A stretch of 64,000 nucleotides of DNA from Robiginitomaculum sp. Lineage in GTDB: Bacteria > Pseudomonadota > Alphaproteobacteria > Caulobacterales > Maricaulaceae. Positions 1 to 7,579 of the stretch are shown piece after piece (position 1 is the first letter of the stretch; each line of letters opens with the position of its first letter). Below the pieces are notes generated by a model. The model searched no databases. It was given only the letters and a program-made list of their open reading frames with translations, and was not told where the DNA came from. Where the stretch lies: contig NVWK01000001.1 in assembly GCA_002733605.1 (NCBI GenBank), forward strand, positions 361,837 to 425,836, given 5' to 3'. The position numbers and the translations under genes were made by a program.

Positions 1-1156
1 GCTGCATGGGCGCAGGGTCACAGGTAATGCGACCACGCCACGGAAATACCGATTGCGCCGCGCCGCCATACGGGTCGGGCAAGACATTATCAGCCGGAAT
101 ATCCATCAAAATGAACGGGTAGAAAGAGACTTTGAACCCGCGCGCCTTCAACCCCTGAATAGCTTCAATAATGGTTTGATCGCTTGGCGTCCCACCATAT
201 GTCGGCCTGCCCTCGATTTTCGAAATCAAATAGGCGCTGGCGCGGTTTTCGCCGCCCACTCGCCAATCGGTAGGCATAAGCGTGCGTTCGTTGACTTCCA
301 CACCTGCGCGCAATTGACAATGCCCCGCCCGTAAATCATCCCCGAACCAACTCACAACCAATGTCACGGATGCACAATTCGGCAACTGGGCTTGCAACTG
401 ATCCAGCGCTGCTTCCATATCCGCATGACCGGTTAGATTATTCATATTCACCGCACGGCTTGTCCCCGGCCCGAGGCGTTCTTCGGTGATCGATGTCCCG
501 TAGGCAAATTCTCCCGACCCCGGAATAAGATCAACACCCACAACCAACTCTTCCAAACGGAGTAGGTCGTTCGTGCGTTTTGGCAGGCGGATGATTTCAA
601 AATTAAGCTGGGGTAATCGCGCGCTAAAATCATCAACGGGCATGTCCTCGAACACCATATAGGCTGTACCGCAAAATGCAGGCGCATCAACGCCTTCTAT
701 CTCGACAATCAACGGGTCAGGCATTTGATCCTCGCCCCCCAGATACAAACGTGTGTTTAACCCCGAAAACTGTAAGGGCTGGCCATTGGCCCATATCTGT
801 CCGACGCCTAAAATTTCGCCCTCGCAGAGACCGATCGCAAAACTGAGCGTGTAATTATAGTCGCGGCTGATGGCACCACCGCCTTTACCGCCCTGTTGTG
901 TCTCACTCACATGTTCATGTAATTTTGCGGCCCAAATCACCTGCCCCGCAATCCGTGCCCGTCCATATACCCGTGCCATCGGCGCCCCATCGCGTGAAGA
1001 CTGGATATGTAGAGTTTCAAGGCGCGGGCCTTCAAATACGCGGTTATCAAACGCATTGGTAATGGCTTGGTTGGCATAGGCAATGGCCACACGCCCGGCA
1101 GCGTGCACCAATGTTTGGCCAAGAGATTTGGCACCGGTCAGGATCAAATTGGACAT
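1..1156 (-). CDS. GTA tail-fibre/host-specificity protein (RcGTA g15-like), 3' part outside window
   Basis: An open reading frame starts with ATG at 1156 and runs off the left edge without a stop (about 385 codons seen). It begins one base after the stop of the NlpC/P60 gene. The N-terminus (MSNLILTGAKSLGQ) is followed by stretches such as RDYNYTLSFAIGLCEGEILG and VYGRARIAGQVIWA, typical of the N-terminal part of large GTA/phage host-specificity proteins. Further on, ISKIEGRPTYGGTPSDQ and GFKVSFYPFILMDIP fit the start of the GTA TIM-barrel-like region. In RcGTA the equivalent is the megatron at the tail tip, normally above 1200 residues, so most of the protein lies beyond the window. Family call is firm; domain limits are inferred. 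Confidence 0.85.
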   Translation of the reverse strand, partial: MSNLILTGAKSLGQTLVHAAGRVAIAYANQAITNAFDNRVFEGPRLETLHIQSSRDGAPMARVYGRARIAGQVIWAAKLHEHVSETQQGGKGGGAISRDYNYTLSFAIGLCEGEILGVGQIWANGQPLQFSGLNTRLYLGGEDQMPDPLIVEIEGVDAPAFCGTAYMVFEDMPVDDFSARLPQLNFEIIRLPKRTNDLLRLEELVVGVDLIPGSGEFAYGTSITEERLGPGTSRAVNMNNLTGHADMEAALDQLQAQLPNCASVTLVVSWFGDDLRAGHCQLRAGVEVNERTLMPTDWRVGGENRASAYLISKIEGRPTYGGTPSDQTIIEAIQGLKARGFKVSFYPFILMDIPADNVLPDPYGGAAQSVFPWRGRITCDPAPMQ

Positions 1157-1157
1157 A

Positions 1158-1601
1158 TTAGTCCCTCACATTTGGAAAACAATACGCATAGGCGCGCCGC
1201 GCGCGCCAAAACGGAGACAGAAAAGATTTCGTCACGGCCCGCCCCCAATAGGCATGCAGGATAAGATCATCCTCCAGCACAATCGCCATATGCTTGGCAG
1301 GTACGCCCACGCGCATCCGAAACAATAAAATATCGGCAGGCTTTATGTGCGCCAAATCCACCGGCGTTAAATAGGAATCTGCGGCCGTTTTCAAAATCTC
1401 GCCCTCGCCCCGCTCGGCCCAGTCGGGCGAATAAGGCGGGATCATCGCCGGCTCTGCCCCATACAGCTCCCGCCAGACCCCACGCACAAGCCCCAGACAA
1501 TCACTGCCAGCACCTTTGGTACTGGCTTGATGCAAATAGGGTGTACCGATCCAGTCCACAGCCGTCTCGCAAATCCTGCGCCGCGTCACAACTGTGCTCA
1601 T
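1158..1601 (-). CDS. NlpC/P60-family tail peptidase (RcGTA g14-like)
   Basis: A protein of 147 residues. An NlpC/P60 fold is indicated by the nucleophile segment GSDCLGLVRG near residue 35 and by later histidine segments AKHMAIV and ILHAYWG, giving a Cys-His pair. In RcGTA the corresponding tail-tip protein is thought to cut peptidoglycan during DNA delivery. The start overlaps the stop of the DUF2163 gene by four bases (ATGA), and the stop is one base before the next gene. Length matches the family. It lacks a signal peptide, as expected for a virion part. Confidence 0.88.
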   Translation of the reverse strand: MSTVVTRRRICETAVDWIGTPYLHQASTKGAGSDCLGLVRGVWRELYGAEPAMIPPYSPDWAERGEGEILKTAADSYLTPVDLAHIKPADILLFRMRVGVPAKHMAIVLEDDLILHAYWGRAVTKSFLSPFWRARRAYAYCFPNVRD

Positions 1602-2260
1602 AGGGAATACCGTGAGCGACCGTCTTTCAACTCGCCCTCGCGCGGCGCGGCGTAGCTGGCATCATCGCCGATCAAATAGGGAAACCCCCTAAAATTTTCA
1701 ACATTTTCAAACTGGTCACGACACGCCGAAAATGTGTGCGGACAAACCGTGCCAGCCGGAAATCCGCTCAGATCAACCCCACAACGCCCATCCCCGAACA
1801 CAGCGTCACATTGGCGTGAAAACACCCTGCCTGTCGAGCTTTCGAGAACAGCAGAACGCCCAAGAAGCTCGGCCTCAATCTGTCCGTCTTTAAGACGGAT
1901 ATCCCCAATCGTCCCACCCCAGATAACACCACACTCTTCTGGCGCTTTCCAATTGACCCGCAAAATTTCAATCCCAGCGGTGTCGTACAAGCCCGCCTCG
2001 ACATCCGTCTTCGTAATATGCTCAGAGCTTAACCCACCTAAGACCGCACTATTATCAAGTGCAAACCCAAGCCGGTTTTCCATATCCGTGGGCGTAAACC
2101 CTGACGCCGCCTCATAGACAAGCCCGTTAATTTCGAGGGCCTGGTCATGATCGGTAAACCCCAAAACGACATCATCTTTACGGGTCAATTTCCAGGCCCA
2201 GCACAACGTCGTGCACTCTTGTTCAATATGCGTTTGAAACGCGGGAGAAAAATTACGCAT
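1598..2260 (-). CDS. DUF2163 tail hub protein (RcGTA g13-like)
   Basis: A protein of 220 residues. The opening segment ECTTLCWAWKLTRKDD and the stretch VVLGFTDHDQ are hallmarks of the DUF2163 / phage_BR0599 family. The C-terminal half carries several cysteines (SRQCDAVFGDGRCGVDLSG, then VCPHTFSACRDQF) that in relatives bind a metal or iron-sulfur cluster. In RcGTA this protein forms the tail hub between distal tail protein and megatron. It overlaps the DUF2460 gene by eight bases and the peptidase gene by four, so it is translated as part of a coupled set. Confidence 0.88.
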   Translation of the reverse strand: MRNFSPAFQTHIEQECTTLCWAWKLTRKDDVVLGFTDHDQALEINGLVYEAASGFTPTDMENRLGFALDNSAVLGGLSSEHITKTDVEAGLYDTAGIEILRVNWKAPEECGVIWGGTIGDIRLKDGQIEAELLGRSAVLESSTGRVFSRQCDAVFGDGRCGVDLSGFPAGTVCPHTFSACRDQFENVENFRGFPYLIGDDASYAAPREGELKDGRSRYSL

Positions 2261-2876
2261 ACGGCAAAATCTCGATCAACGGCACATGCACGGCACCACC
2301 TGCCCCGAAACTTTCCAAAGATGTGCTCAACTGATCCGTATCAAAACGCACCGCCACATCAAATGCATACCCTGCCGTCAACACAACCCCCGGCGCAGGG
2401 GCGCTCGTAAAACTGACAATCCCTGTTGATGCGTCCACACTGAACGCCGATGTGACATTACCGTCGATAGCAATCAGTACCGAACCGGCTACCGGTTTAG
2501 AGATAGGACGTTGCCATTCCCCGCTCATATCCCCATAAGTTTTGACAAGCTGAAACGATTGAGTTGACCCGTCCCCGACACCAATGACCTGATCCACCGC
2601 ACTGATCGTATCAGAAGATGCATGGTCCATCGGATCATAAAACCGAAACCCGTATAATTGCCCTCGCCTGGCTTCGAAAAACGCGATCAGAATTTGTATG
2701 TCTTGTAAGCTTTTCACACCAACCCCGGCGTCATAACGGCGACGCGAGCTTGCCCGTGTTGCATTTCTCTGTTCACGGCCATTGGCCAGAGTAATAATTT
2801 CGGTGTGTATTTGCGGCCCGCCACTTGCGCCAAACGCAAGCGGTAACGGAAACCGCACATCGTGAAATGTGGACAT
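2253..2876 (-). CDS. DUF2460 distal tail protein (RcGTA g12-like)
   Basis: A protein of 207 residues starting MSTFHDVRFPLPLAFGASGG, the typical DUF2460 N-terminus. The conserved RRYDAGVGVKSLQDIQILIAF and GQLYGFRFYDPMDH segments follow. In RcGTA the homologue is the distal tail ring that joins the tail tube to the hub. It lies 26 bases after the tape-measure gene and overlaps the DUF2163 gene. Position, length and motifs all agree, so the family is secure; the structural role is taken from RcGTA. Confidence 0.88.
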   Translation of the reverse strand: MSTFHDVRFPLPLAFGASGGPQIHTEIITLANGREQRNATRASSRRRYDAGVGVKSLQDIQILIAFFEARRGQLYGFRFYDPMDHASSDTISAVDQVIGVGDGSTQSFQLVKTYGDMSGEWQRPISKPVAGSVLIAIDGNVTSAFSVDASTGIVSFTSAPAPGVVLTAGYAFDVAVRFDTDQLSTSLESFGAGGAVHVPLIEILPYA

Positions 2877-2902
2877 GAAAAAATCTCTCTATTGAAATGG
2901 GG

Positions 2903-3307
2903 TTAGGTAAATTTTTGACCATGCGCGACGGCACGCGCCAAACTCGCAGAAATCTGGCTTTGGCTTTTTTGGAAACCGCTTGCGTCATTTACGCCGCTAA
3001 TATTCATGACAATACTGACAGGGTTAGCCGACGTAAATACACCCGAATCTTGTCGCCCTTTCCCCGAAAGTAACCCTTCCAAAGGCCCCACAAGCAGATC
3101 CTGAATGGCAATGCGCGCCAGATCACGTGAAATAGCCGCCGCCATATCCCGCACACTAAGCTCGCCAGAACGGGCCGCACGTTCCAGCGCACTTGCAATG
3201 CGTACACCCGCGCGTTCAAAATACTCTGCCGCCGTATCCGCCGCCTCTTTGGCAGGCCCGTCGGCAAAATCGTTAAGGGCTTGCGCCGCTTTATCTGTAT
3301 CTATCAT
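2903..3307 (-). CDS. Short tail tape-measure protein (RcGTA g11-like)
   Basis: A 134-residue, mostly helical protein. The C-terminal segment SIVMNISGVNDASGFQKS, followed by QSQISASLARAVAHG, is the conserved end of GTA tape-measure proteins. The middle stretch AAAISRDLARIAIQDLLVGPLEGLLSG is a short amphipathic or hydrophobic region. The ATG overlaps the preceding stop (ATGA), so no upstream coding has been missed. It is clearly shorter than the roughly 220 residues I recall for RcGTA g11, which suggests a very short tail. The identification rests on the C-terminal motif and gene order. Confidence 0.8.
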   Translation of the reverse strand: MIDTDKAAQALNDFADGPAKEAADTAAEYFERAGVRIASALERAARSGELSVRDMAAAISRDLARIAIQDLLVGPLEGLLSGKGRQDSGVFTSANPVSIVMNISGVNDASGFQKSQSQISASLARAVAHGQKFT

Positions 3308-3492
3308 TTTAAAGCCTTATCGGGAAAAATTTGCATTAAATGTTCCAAGTGCTGACGCGTCAAAACCCGCCCGCCATCATGCGCACTCAGGCATAGCCAG
3401 TCAGATATAGACATGGCCCAAAACTCTGATGGACTTAGCCCCAGCGCCTTCACGGCATATTTCAACCAAAGATCAAAAGGCCATTCATCCAT
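3304..3492 (-). CDS. Tail assembly chaperone-like protein (RcGTA g10.1-like)
   Basis: A protein of about 62 residues (MDEWPFDLWLKYAVKALGLS, then SPSEFWAMSISDWLCL) of the small alphaproteobacterial GTA tail assembly chaperone type. Three in-frame start codons lie in a row (GTG 3498, ATG 3495, ATG 3492). The GGAGG at about 3497-3502 sits best for the third, so 3492 was chosen. It overlaps the end of the g10-like gene and its stop overlaps the tape-measure start, an arrangement usual for tail chaperone genes just upstream of tape-measure genes. No frameshift site was evident. Confidence 0.8.
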   Translation of the reverse strand: MDEWPFDLWLKYAVKALGLSPSEFWAMSISDWLCLSAHDGGRVLTRQHLEHLMQIFPDKALK

Positions 3493-3823
3493 CATCACCT
3501 CCCTTGAAATTCATTTCAAACAAAGTGGCAATTTTGGACATAAACATGTCGAGGTCTGCGCATTGCACCAGCGCCGGAATGTTTACTGCACCCGCGCGGC
3601 TGAGCGAGGGGAAAGCGGGACGCAGCAAACATTCCAGCAAGATGAGCGCATCTTTTGCGCTCTGCTGATCAGCCGAAAAACCTTTCAGTTTCTCCGCCAA
3701 TTCCAATGGGCCTTTCACGCCCAATCTGTGATCAATTTCCGCAAGCGCCCCTAGGGTAAGACGCAAAATATACGCTGCCCCTTCAATCTGAATGGACACA
3801 TCACCCTTGCGGTAAACGGACAT
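3485..3823 (-). CDS. GTA gp10-family tail protein
   Basis: A protein of 112 residues. RKGDVSIQIEGAAYILRLTL followed by GALAEIDHRLGVKGPLELAE is the recognisable GTA gp10 (tail assembly chaperone-like) pattern. It lies two bases after the major tail protein gene and overlaps the next small gene, the place where tail chaperones normally sit between tail tube and tape measure. No enzymatic motif is present. Function is inferred from family and order; the family assignment is secure. Confidence 0.83.
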   Translation of the reverse strand: MSVYRKGDVSIQIEGAAYILRLTLGALAEIDHRLGVKGPLELAEKLKGFSADQQSAKDALILLECLLRPAFPSLSRAGAVNIPALVQCADLDMFMSKIATLFEMNFKGGDDG

Positions 3824-3825
3824 AT

Positions 3826-4236
3826 TTAGAGAGCCGTAAATTGTGATTTTCCGGCAGACACCAAGACAAGCTCATAATTGGCCTCGCCGTTGTAACTGCC
3901 GGTATAGTTCAGCGTGTTGATCAAAAAATCACCTTCGATCATTCCGAAATCGGGAAGAATCATTTGATAGCTCCGCGCCGTCTGTGCAAAGAAACTTGCG
4001 CGCACAAGTGCGTCTGAAGCAGAATCGCAAAATATACCTTCGCCGGATATCTCCACCGATTTCACGCCGGAGCCTGGCAGTAATTCCCGCCATGCATCTT
4101 CGCTCTCGCTATGGGTGACATCAATTGTCTTGGCGTTAAACTTCAGGCTTTTAGTCCGAAGCCCCGCGACCGTAATAAAACTGTCCAGATCGTCTTTAAT
4201 TTTAATGAGCATATCGCGCCCGTTTTGTGCAGCCAT
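3826..4236 (-). CDS. Major tail tube protein, TP901-1 type (RcGTA g9-like)
   Basis: A protein of 136 residues. It begins MAAQNGRDMLIKIKDD and continues with FITVAGLRTKSLKFNAKTID, VTHSESEDAWRELLPGSG and VKSVEISGEGIF, the standard pattern of TP901-1-type major tail proteins in alphaproteobacterial GTAs and siphophages. It would polymerise into the tail tube. It follows the DUF3168 gene by ten bases. Length and sequence are typical and nothing looks damaged. Confidence 0.9.
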   Translation of the reverse strand: MAAQNGRDMLIKIKDDLDSFITVAGLRTKSLKFNAKTIDVTHSESEDAWRELLPGSGVKSVEISGEGIFCDSASDALVRASFFAQTARSYQMILPDFGMIEGDFLINTLNYTGSYNGEANYELVLVSAGKSQFTAL

Positions 4237-4246
4237 GTGCTGTCTC

Positions 4247-4663
4247 CTAAATTGGTTCTGTGGTCACATTAAAGCGTAACAGCCCGTGCAAAGTGCGTCC
4301 GTCAGGCGCACGGAAACTGTCACTGAAAACCGTGTGGGCACTGATCAAATGTGCACTGGAAAGGGTAAGACCTCCCTCCTCCAACGCTTCCGAAACGGCT
4401 GATAAACACTGCATAACTTCCGCTCGCCCGCTATAACGCGACCAGATGTGTAAAGTCAGACTATGGGTGGTCACCGGATGGGCATCCCCGCCCGTATCTT
4501 CACTGCGCATTGGCCCATAGCTAAGATATGGATAAATAGGATTTTCCGGTGCATGGTCATAAAGCCGTGCCGGATCACCAAGAAGCGCTTGCACGCCCAA
4601 GTTCGCAGCAAGCGCACTGTGGATAGCTTTGGCAACGGATTGGCTTTGATTAAAATCGCTCAT
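4247..4663 (-). CDS. DUF3168 tail terminator protein (RcGTA g8-like)
   Basis: A protein of 138 residues. AIHSALAANLGVQALLGDPA and LYDHAPENPIYPYLSYGPM are diagnostic of DUF3168, and THSLTLHIWSRYSG is the central conserved strand. Relatives act as tail completion or terminator rings that cap the tail tube at the head side. The ATG overlaps the preceding stop by four bases (ATGA). Family call secure, structural role from RcGTA and phage relatives. Confidence 0.87.
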   Translation of the reverse strand: MSDFNQSQSVAKAIHSALAANLGVQALLGDPARLYDHAPENPIYPYLSYGPMRSEDTGGDAHPVTTHSLTLHIWSRYSGRAEVMQCLSAVSEALEEGGLTLSSAHLISAHTVFSDSFRAPDGRTLHGLLRFNVTTEPI

Positions 4664-4977
4664 TGTTGTTCCTCTTCACACATTAAATGCAAACGCTCGC
4701 GGCGGGTATCGGGATCAGAGGACGTCACCATTCTCAAAATACGCTCGCCCCACATCACACGTATTCTTTCAGGAAAGTCACGTTGCCAGCGTATGATAAT
4801 GCGGTAGTTTTTCAGGGTCGATGGTCGACCATTACGATCAGTTTCCCGAGCTGTAAGCGGGCTGATATGTGCCCAGGCTTGGCCGTATGAAACCCAACTG
4901 GTCTGTACGCCGCCAAATGCATCCGGTGTCGTCTGCGGCACATACAGACCAATGCGTGTACGCAATTTTCCGATCAT
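4660..4977 (-). CDS. Head-closure / head-tail adaptor protein (RcGTA g7-like)
   Basis: About 105 residues from the ATG at 4977 (MIGKLRTRIGLYVPQTTPDA), which overlaps the previous stop as ATGA; a longer reading from 4989 is possible but less likely. VSYGQAWAHISPLTARETDR and NYRIIIRWQRDFPERIRVMW are typical of phage head-tail adaptor (SPP1 gp16-like) proteins. It would close the portal exit after packaging and receive the tail. Order between connector and DUF3168 matches RcGTA. Confidence 0.86.
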   Translation of the reverse strand: MIGKLRTRIGLYVPQTTPDAFGGVQTSWVSYGQAWAHISPLTARETDRNGRPSTLKNYRIIIRWQRDFPERIRVMWGERILRMVTSSDPDTRRERLHLMCEEEQQ

Positions 4978-5537
4978 AACCGCACCCACCGATACGGCAT
5001 CAGCAATGCATCCACCATCATAGGCACGGAAGGATGCTCGGTATTGTCGCGGTATTCATAATGTTGGGCCAATAGCAAAAGCAGAGCTTGTTTAAGCGGC
5101 AAAGGCACATCCCCAGGATCCGTCCCGTATCCGGCACTAAATTCAATTTCCAAACCGGTTGGCGCGTCCAGATAATCTGTCCAACTTACCCCGTCTTTCA
5201 AACGCAACTCCCCCGGATCACGGTGGGTATTTACCCTGTAATCACTAGAGGGAATGACAATTATTTGCTCATCCTCGTCGCGTAATGTCACCTCGGACAC
5301 AGCCAAAAGTGGTGGGCGTGGGAGCTGCAAACAATGCCCGTTGGGCACAGGGCCACGATACATGAAAACCCGGTAAATCAATGTCCGGTCAATCATGTTT
5401 TCGACCTGATGACGGGCAAGCGAAATCATGTCTGTAATCAAAGTGTCTTCATCATTACCATCCACGCGCAAGAACTGTTTTGCAGAAGTAAGATCAACGG
5501 GTTCCACGACAGGCGCGACCAAATCAATGAGGGCCAT
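4974..5537 (-). CDS. Head-tail connector protein, gp6/phiE125-gp8 type (RcGTA g6-like)
   Basis: A protein of 187 residues. PVDLTSAKQFLRVDGNDED and LITDMISLARHQVENMIDRT are the conserved N-terminal helices of gp6-like connectors. Later stretches LEIEFSAGYGTDPGDVPLPL and LKQALLLLLAQHYEYRDN are also typical. It would form the ring below the portal. It is the first gene after the intrinsic terminator that follows the capsid gene, so its expression and that of all downstream tail genes depends on read-through or on an unseen promoter. Confidence 0.88.
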   Translation of the reverse strand: MALIDLVAPVVEPVDLTSAKQFLRVDGNDEDTLITDMISLARHQVENMIDRTLIYRVFMYRGPVPNGHCLQLPRPPLLAVSEVTLRDEDEQIIVIPSSDYRVNTHRDPGELRLKDGVSWTDYLDAPTGLEIEFSAGYGTDPGDVPLPLKQALLLLLAQHYEYRDNTEHPSVPMMVDALLMPYRWVRL

Positions 5538-5563
5538 AAATATCTCTAAGAAAGAAAGGAAAG

Positions 5564-5595
5564 AAAAACGTTGGCTGCTCCGAACGGAGCAGCCA
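5564..5595 (-). terminator. Intrinsic terminator directly after the GTA capsid gene
   Basis: On the minus strand a perfect 10-bp stem (TGGCTGCTCC pairing with GGAGCAGCCA) closes a GTTC loop and is followed after three bases by TTTTTC. It begins 12 bases after the capsid stop codon and ends 27 bases before the connector start. Stem, loop and T-run are textbook. It cuts the GTA cluster into a head part and a tail part. Confidence 0.87.
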
Positions 5596-5606
5596 GATAG
5601 GAAAAT

Positions 5607-6851
5607 CTAGGACGTTCCGAATTTCAAAAACTTGATCGCATTGAAATCCTGAACCCCGCCGCCAACACGCTTGGTTGTATAGAACAACACATAAGGTTTG
5701 GCAGAATATGGATCGCGTAAAACCCGCACACCTTGACGGTCAACAATCAGATAGCCGCGACGGAAATCACCAAATGCAACCGACAGGCTGTCAGAGGCAA
5801 TGTCCGGCATATCCTCAATCTCGACAACCGGATAGCCAAGCAAGGTGGATGGTTGTCCGCTTTGGGTTGCCGGTTGCCAGATATAATTATCATCCGCATC
5901 TTTGAACTTACGCAACATGCTGAGCGTCCGGCGGTTCATCGTAAAATTGCCATTGGCCCGATACCGTGGCTTGGGCGCGTAAATCAAATCGATCAGCGCA
6001 TCAATCGGTGCATCCACATCAAATGCACCGTCTGTACCCGTCGCCACATATCCCATATTGCCCCAGCTATGCGCGCTTTCCGCCACATTGGTGTAGCTTA
6101 AAATACCCTTGGGTTTGTTCGTACCATTGCCCGTCGTGAACGCCGTAGTTTCTTGGGCGGCAAACACATCGCGAACTTCATCCGCAAGCCACTGGTCTAC
6201 ATCCGCAACCCCGTCGTCCAATAAAACCTGAGTGGCCGCCGGCATTGCATAAAGCTCACCCGCAGGGAAATCCAGCAACTCCAATTGCGGCGCCGTGGTT
6301 TCAGGACGGGCATCGGTTTCCCCGGCCCAACCTGACGCAGCGCCACCGGCACTAATCGGCTTTTTAAAACTACTCGCCCCGATATGGCGCACACTGGAAA
6401 TTGTCCGAAATACGGACGCCTCTGACAAAACACGGTCAATAAGGCTTTCCGTTTCAGCCGGCGCAATATAGCCGCCTTCTGCGTCTACGCCTGCATTTAC
6501 GCTTTTACCTTCAAGTGACATCAAAGCACTACCATCACCCGTGCGAATATAGGATGACCATGCCGATTTTGCTTCGGTATTTTGCGGAGCGCTCCCCAGT
6601 TGTGGCTGACCGCTCTGGATAGACAAACGCTCAATGCGGCGGGTCTGTTGGTCCAGTGCCGTATTTAATCTGTCTACTTTTGCGTCCAGTAAAATATCCG
6701 CAGACGTCTTGGCTTCTATCTCCGTAAGTCGCAAATCATTCGCGTCTTTGAAGGCCGCGAATGTAGCAGAAAAATCCGCCTGTGCCGTGCGGAGTTCCGC
6801 AGAGTCTACCATTTTGGTTTCTTTATTTAATTTCGATTTTGGGGTGCTCAC
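5607..6851 (-). CDS. HK97-family major capsid protein (RcGTA g5-like)
   Basis: A protein of 414 residues starting at GTG 6851, overlapping the protease stop as GTGA. The first ~110 residues are the charged, helical scaffold-like delta domain (ELRTAQADFSATFAAFKDAN). The capsid fold follows: KSVNAGVDAEGGYIAPAETE, then ISAGGAASGWAGETDARPET, FPAGELYAMPAATQVLLDD and QPATQSGQPSTLLGYPVVEI, all hallmarks of HK97 capsid proteins. RcGTA capsid protein is also cut after its N-terminal domain by the protease encoded just upstream. Full length and intact. Confidence 0.94.
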   Translation of the reverse strand: MSTPKSKLNKETKMVDSAELRTAQADFSATFAAFKDANDLRLTEIEAKTSADILLDAKVDRLNTALDQQTRRIERLSIQSGQPQLGSAPQNTEAKSAWSSYIRTGDGSALMSLEGKSVNAGVDAEGGYIAPAETESLIDRVLSEASVFRTISSVRHIGASSFKKPISAGGAASGWAGETDARPETTAPQLELLDFPAGELYAMPAATQVLLDDGVADVDQWLADEVRDVFAAQETTAFTTGNGTNKPKGILSYTNVAESAHSWGNMGYVATGTDGAFDVDAPIDALIDLIYAPKPRYRANGNFTMNRRTLSMLRKFKDADDNYIWQPATQSGQPSTLLGYPVVEIEDMPDIASDSLSVAFGDFRRGYLIVDRQGVRVLRDPYSAKPYVLFYTTKRVGGGVQDFNAIKFLKFGTS

Positions 6852-7324
6852 AGCATACTCCTTCGTGAGGTTTCAGTTACAGTTTGGGGGTCGTCAATTT
6901 GGGTAATGCGTGCAGCACGCAACATCGGGAAGGCGACGATCGAAACCTCCCAAAGATCAACTTCAAGCAAGGTCCGCTCACCCTTCTGGCGACGAACCCG
7001 CACAGGTTTATAGCCAATGGAAAGGCCGCTCAGCGCACCGGATTTAACAAGGCGCGCAATCCTGTCAGAGCGATCTGTTCCAAGAAAAATTTCACCGGAC
7101 ACGAACAGCCCGGATTTATCCTCGAACACACGATTCCAGACACCAACAGGTTCTTTGGTTTCATGGGCGAATAACATGGGAAGCGTAGAATTTACGCGTT
7201 GCAACAAAGAGGACGCGAACGCACCCCGGTGGACAATATCGCCGCCAAGATCACGAACACCGAACACACTCGCATAGCCGCTCACCCTAAGCACGTGAGC
7301 GCTTAACATATAAGAAGTTTTCAT
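6848..7324 (-). CDS. HK97-family prohead protease (RcGTA g4-like)
   Basis: A protein of 158 residues. VSGYASVFGVRDLGGDIVHR, GAFASSLL, PMLFAHETKEPVGVWN and KSGALSGLSIGYKPV give the standard order of the U35 prohead protease, with the catalytic His in FAHE and Ser in GLSIGY. It would mature the capsid by removing the N-terminal domain. The gene is 12 bases downstream of the small membrane protein gene and overlaps the capsid gene. The N-terminus lacks an extra domain, as in GTA relatives. Confidence 0.92.
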   Translation of the reverse strand: MKTSYMLSAHVLRVSGYASVFGVRDLGGDIVHRGAFASSLLQRVNSTLPMLFAHETKEPVGVWNRVFEDKSGLFVSGEIFLGTDRSDRIARLVKSGALSGLSIGYKPVRVRRQKGERTLLEVDLWEVSIVAFPMLRAARITQIDDPQTVTETSRRSML

Positions 7325-7336
7325 AAAAATTTTCCG

Positions 7337-7579
7337 CTAATTTTGTTTTTGATCGTCGAGACGCCGTTCAATACGTGCCAAAGATTGGCGCGCCATGCTC
7401 ATTTGTTCTTCAAGTCGCACCATACGTTCAGCCACCGGCAAAACTGTAGACGCGGAAACTTCAAGAGCTTGCAAACGCACCTCTGCCGCCCCGCCCCACA
7501 TAAGGGCTCCCGCAGATTGAAGTGCCAAAGTAGCAATAACGCCAAAGCTTACGGTGCGTTCCAGTTTAAACCCGCTCAT
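7337..7579 (-). CDS. Small GTA-associated protein between portal and protease (RcGTA g3.5-like)
   Basis: An 80-residue protein with one hydrophobic segment near the N-terminus (TVSFGVIATLALQSAGALMW) followed by a charged coiled coil (MVRLEEQMSMARQSLARIER). Its ATG overlaps the portal stop (ATGA). Small proteins of this layout sit in the same place in alphaproteobacterial GTA clusters, where their role is not well defined. A membrane-anchored coiled coil is what the sequence shows; any role in assembly is inference. Confidence 0.75.
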   Translation of the reverse strand: MSGFKLERTVSFGVIATLALQSAGALMWGGAAEVRLQALEVSASTVLPVAERMVRLEEQMSMARQSLARIERRLDDQKQN

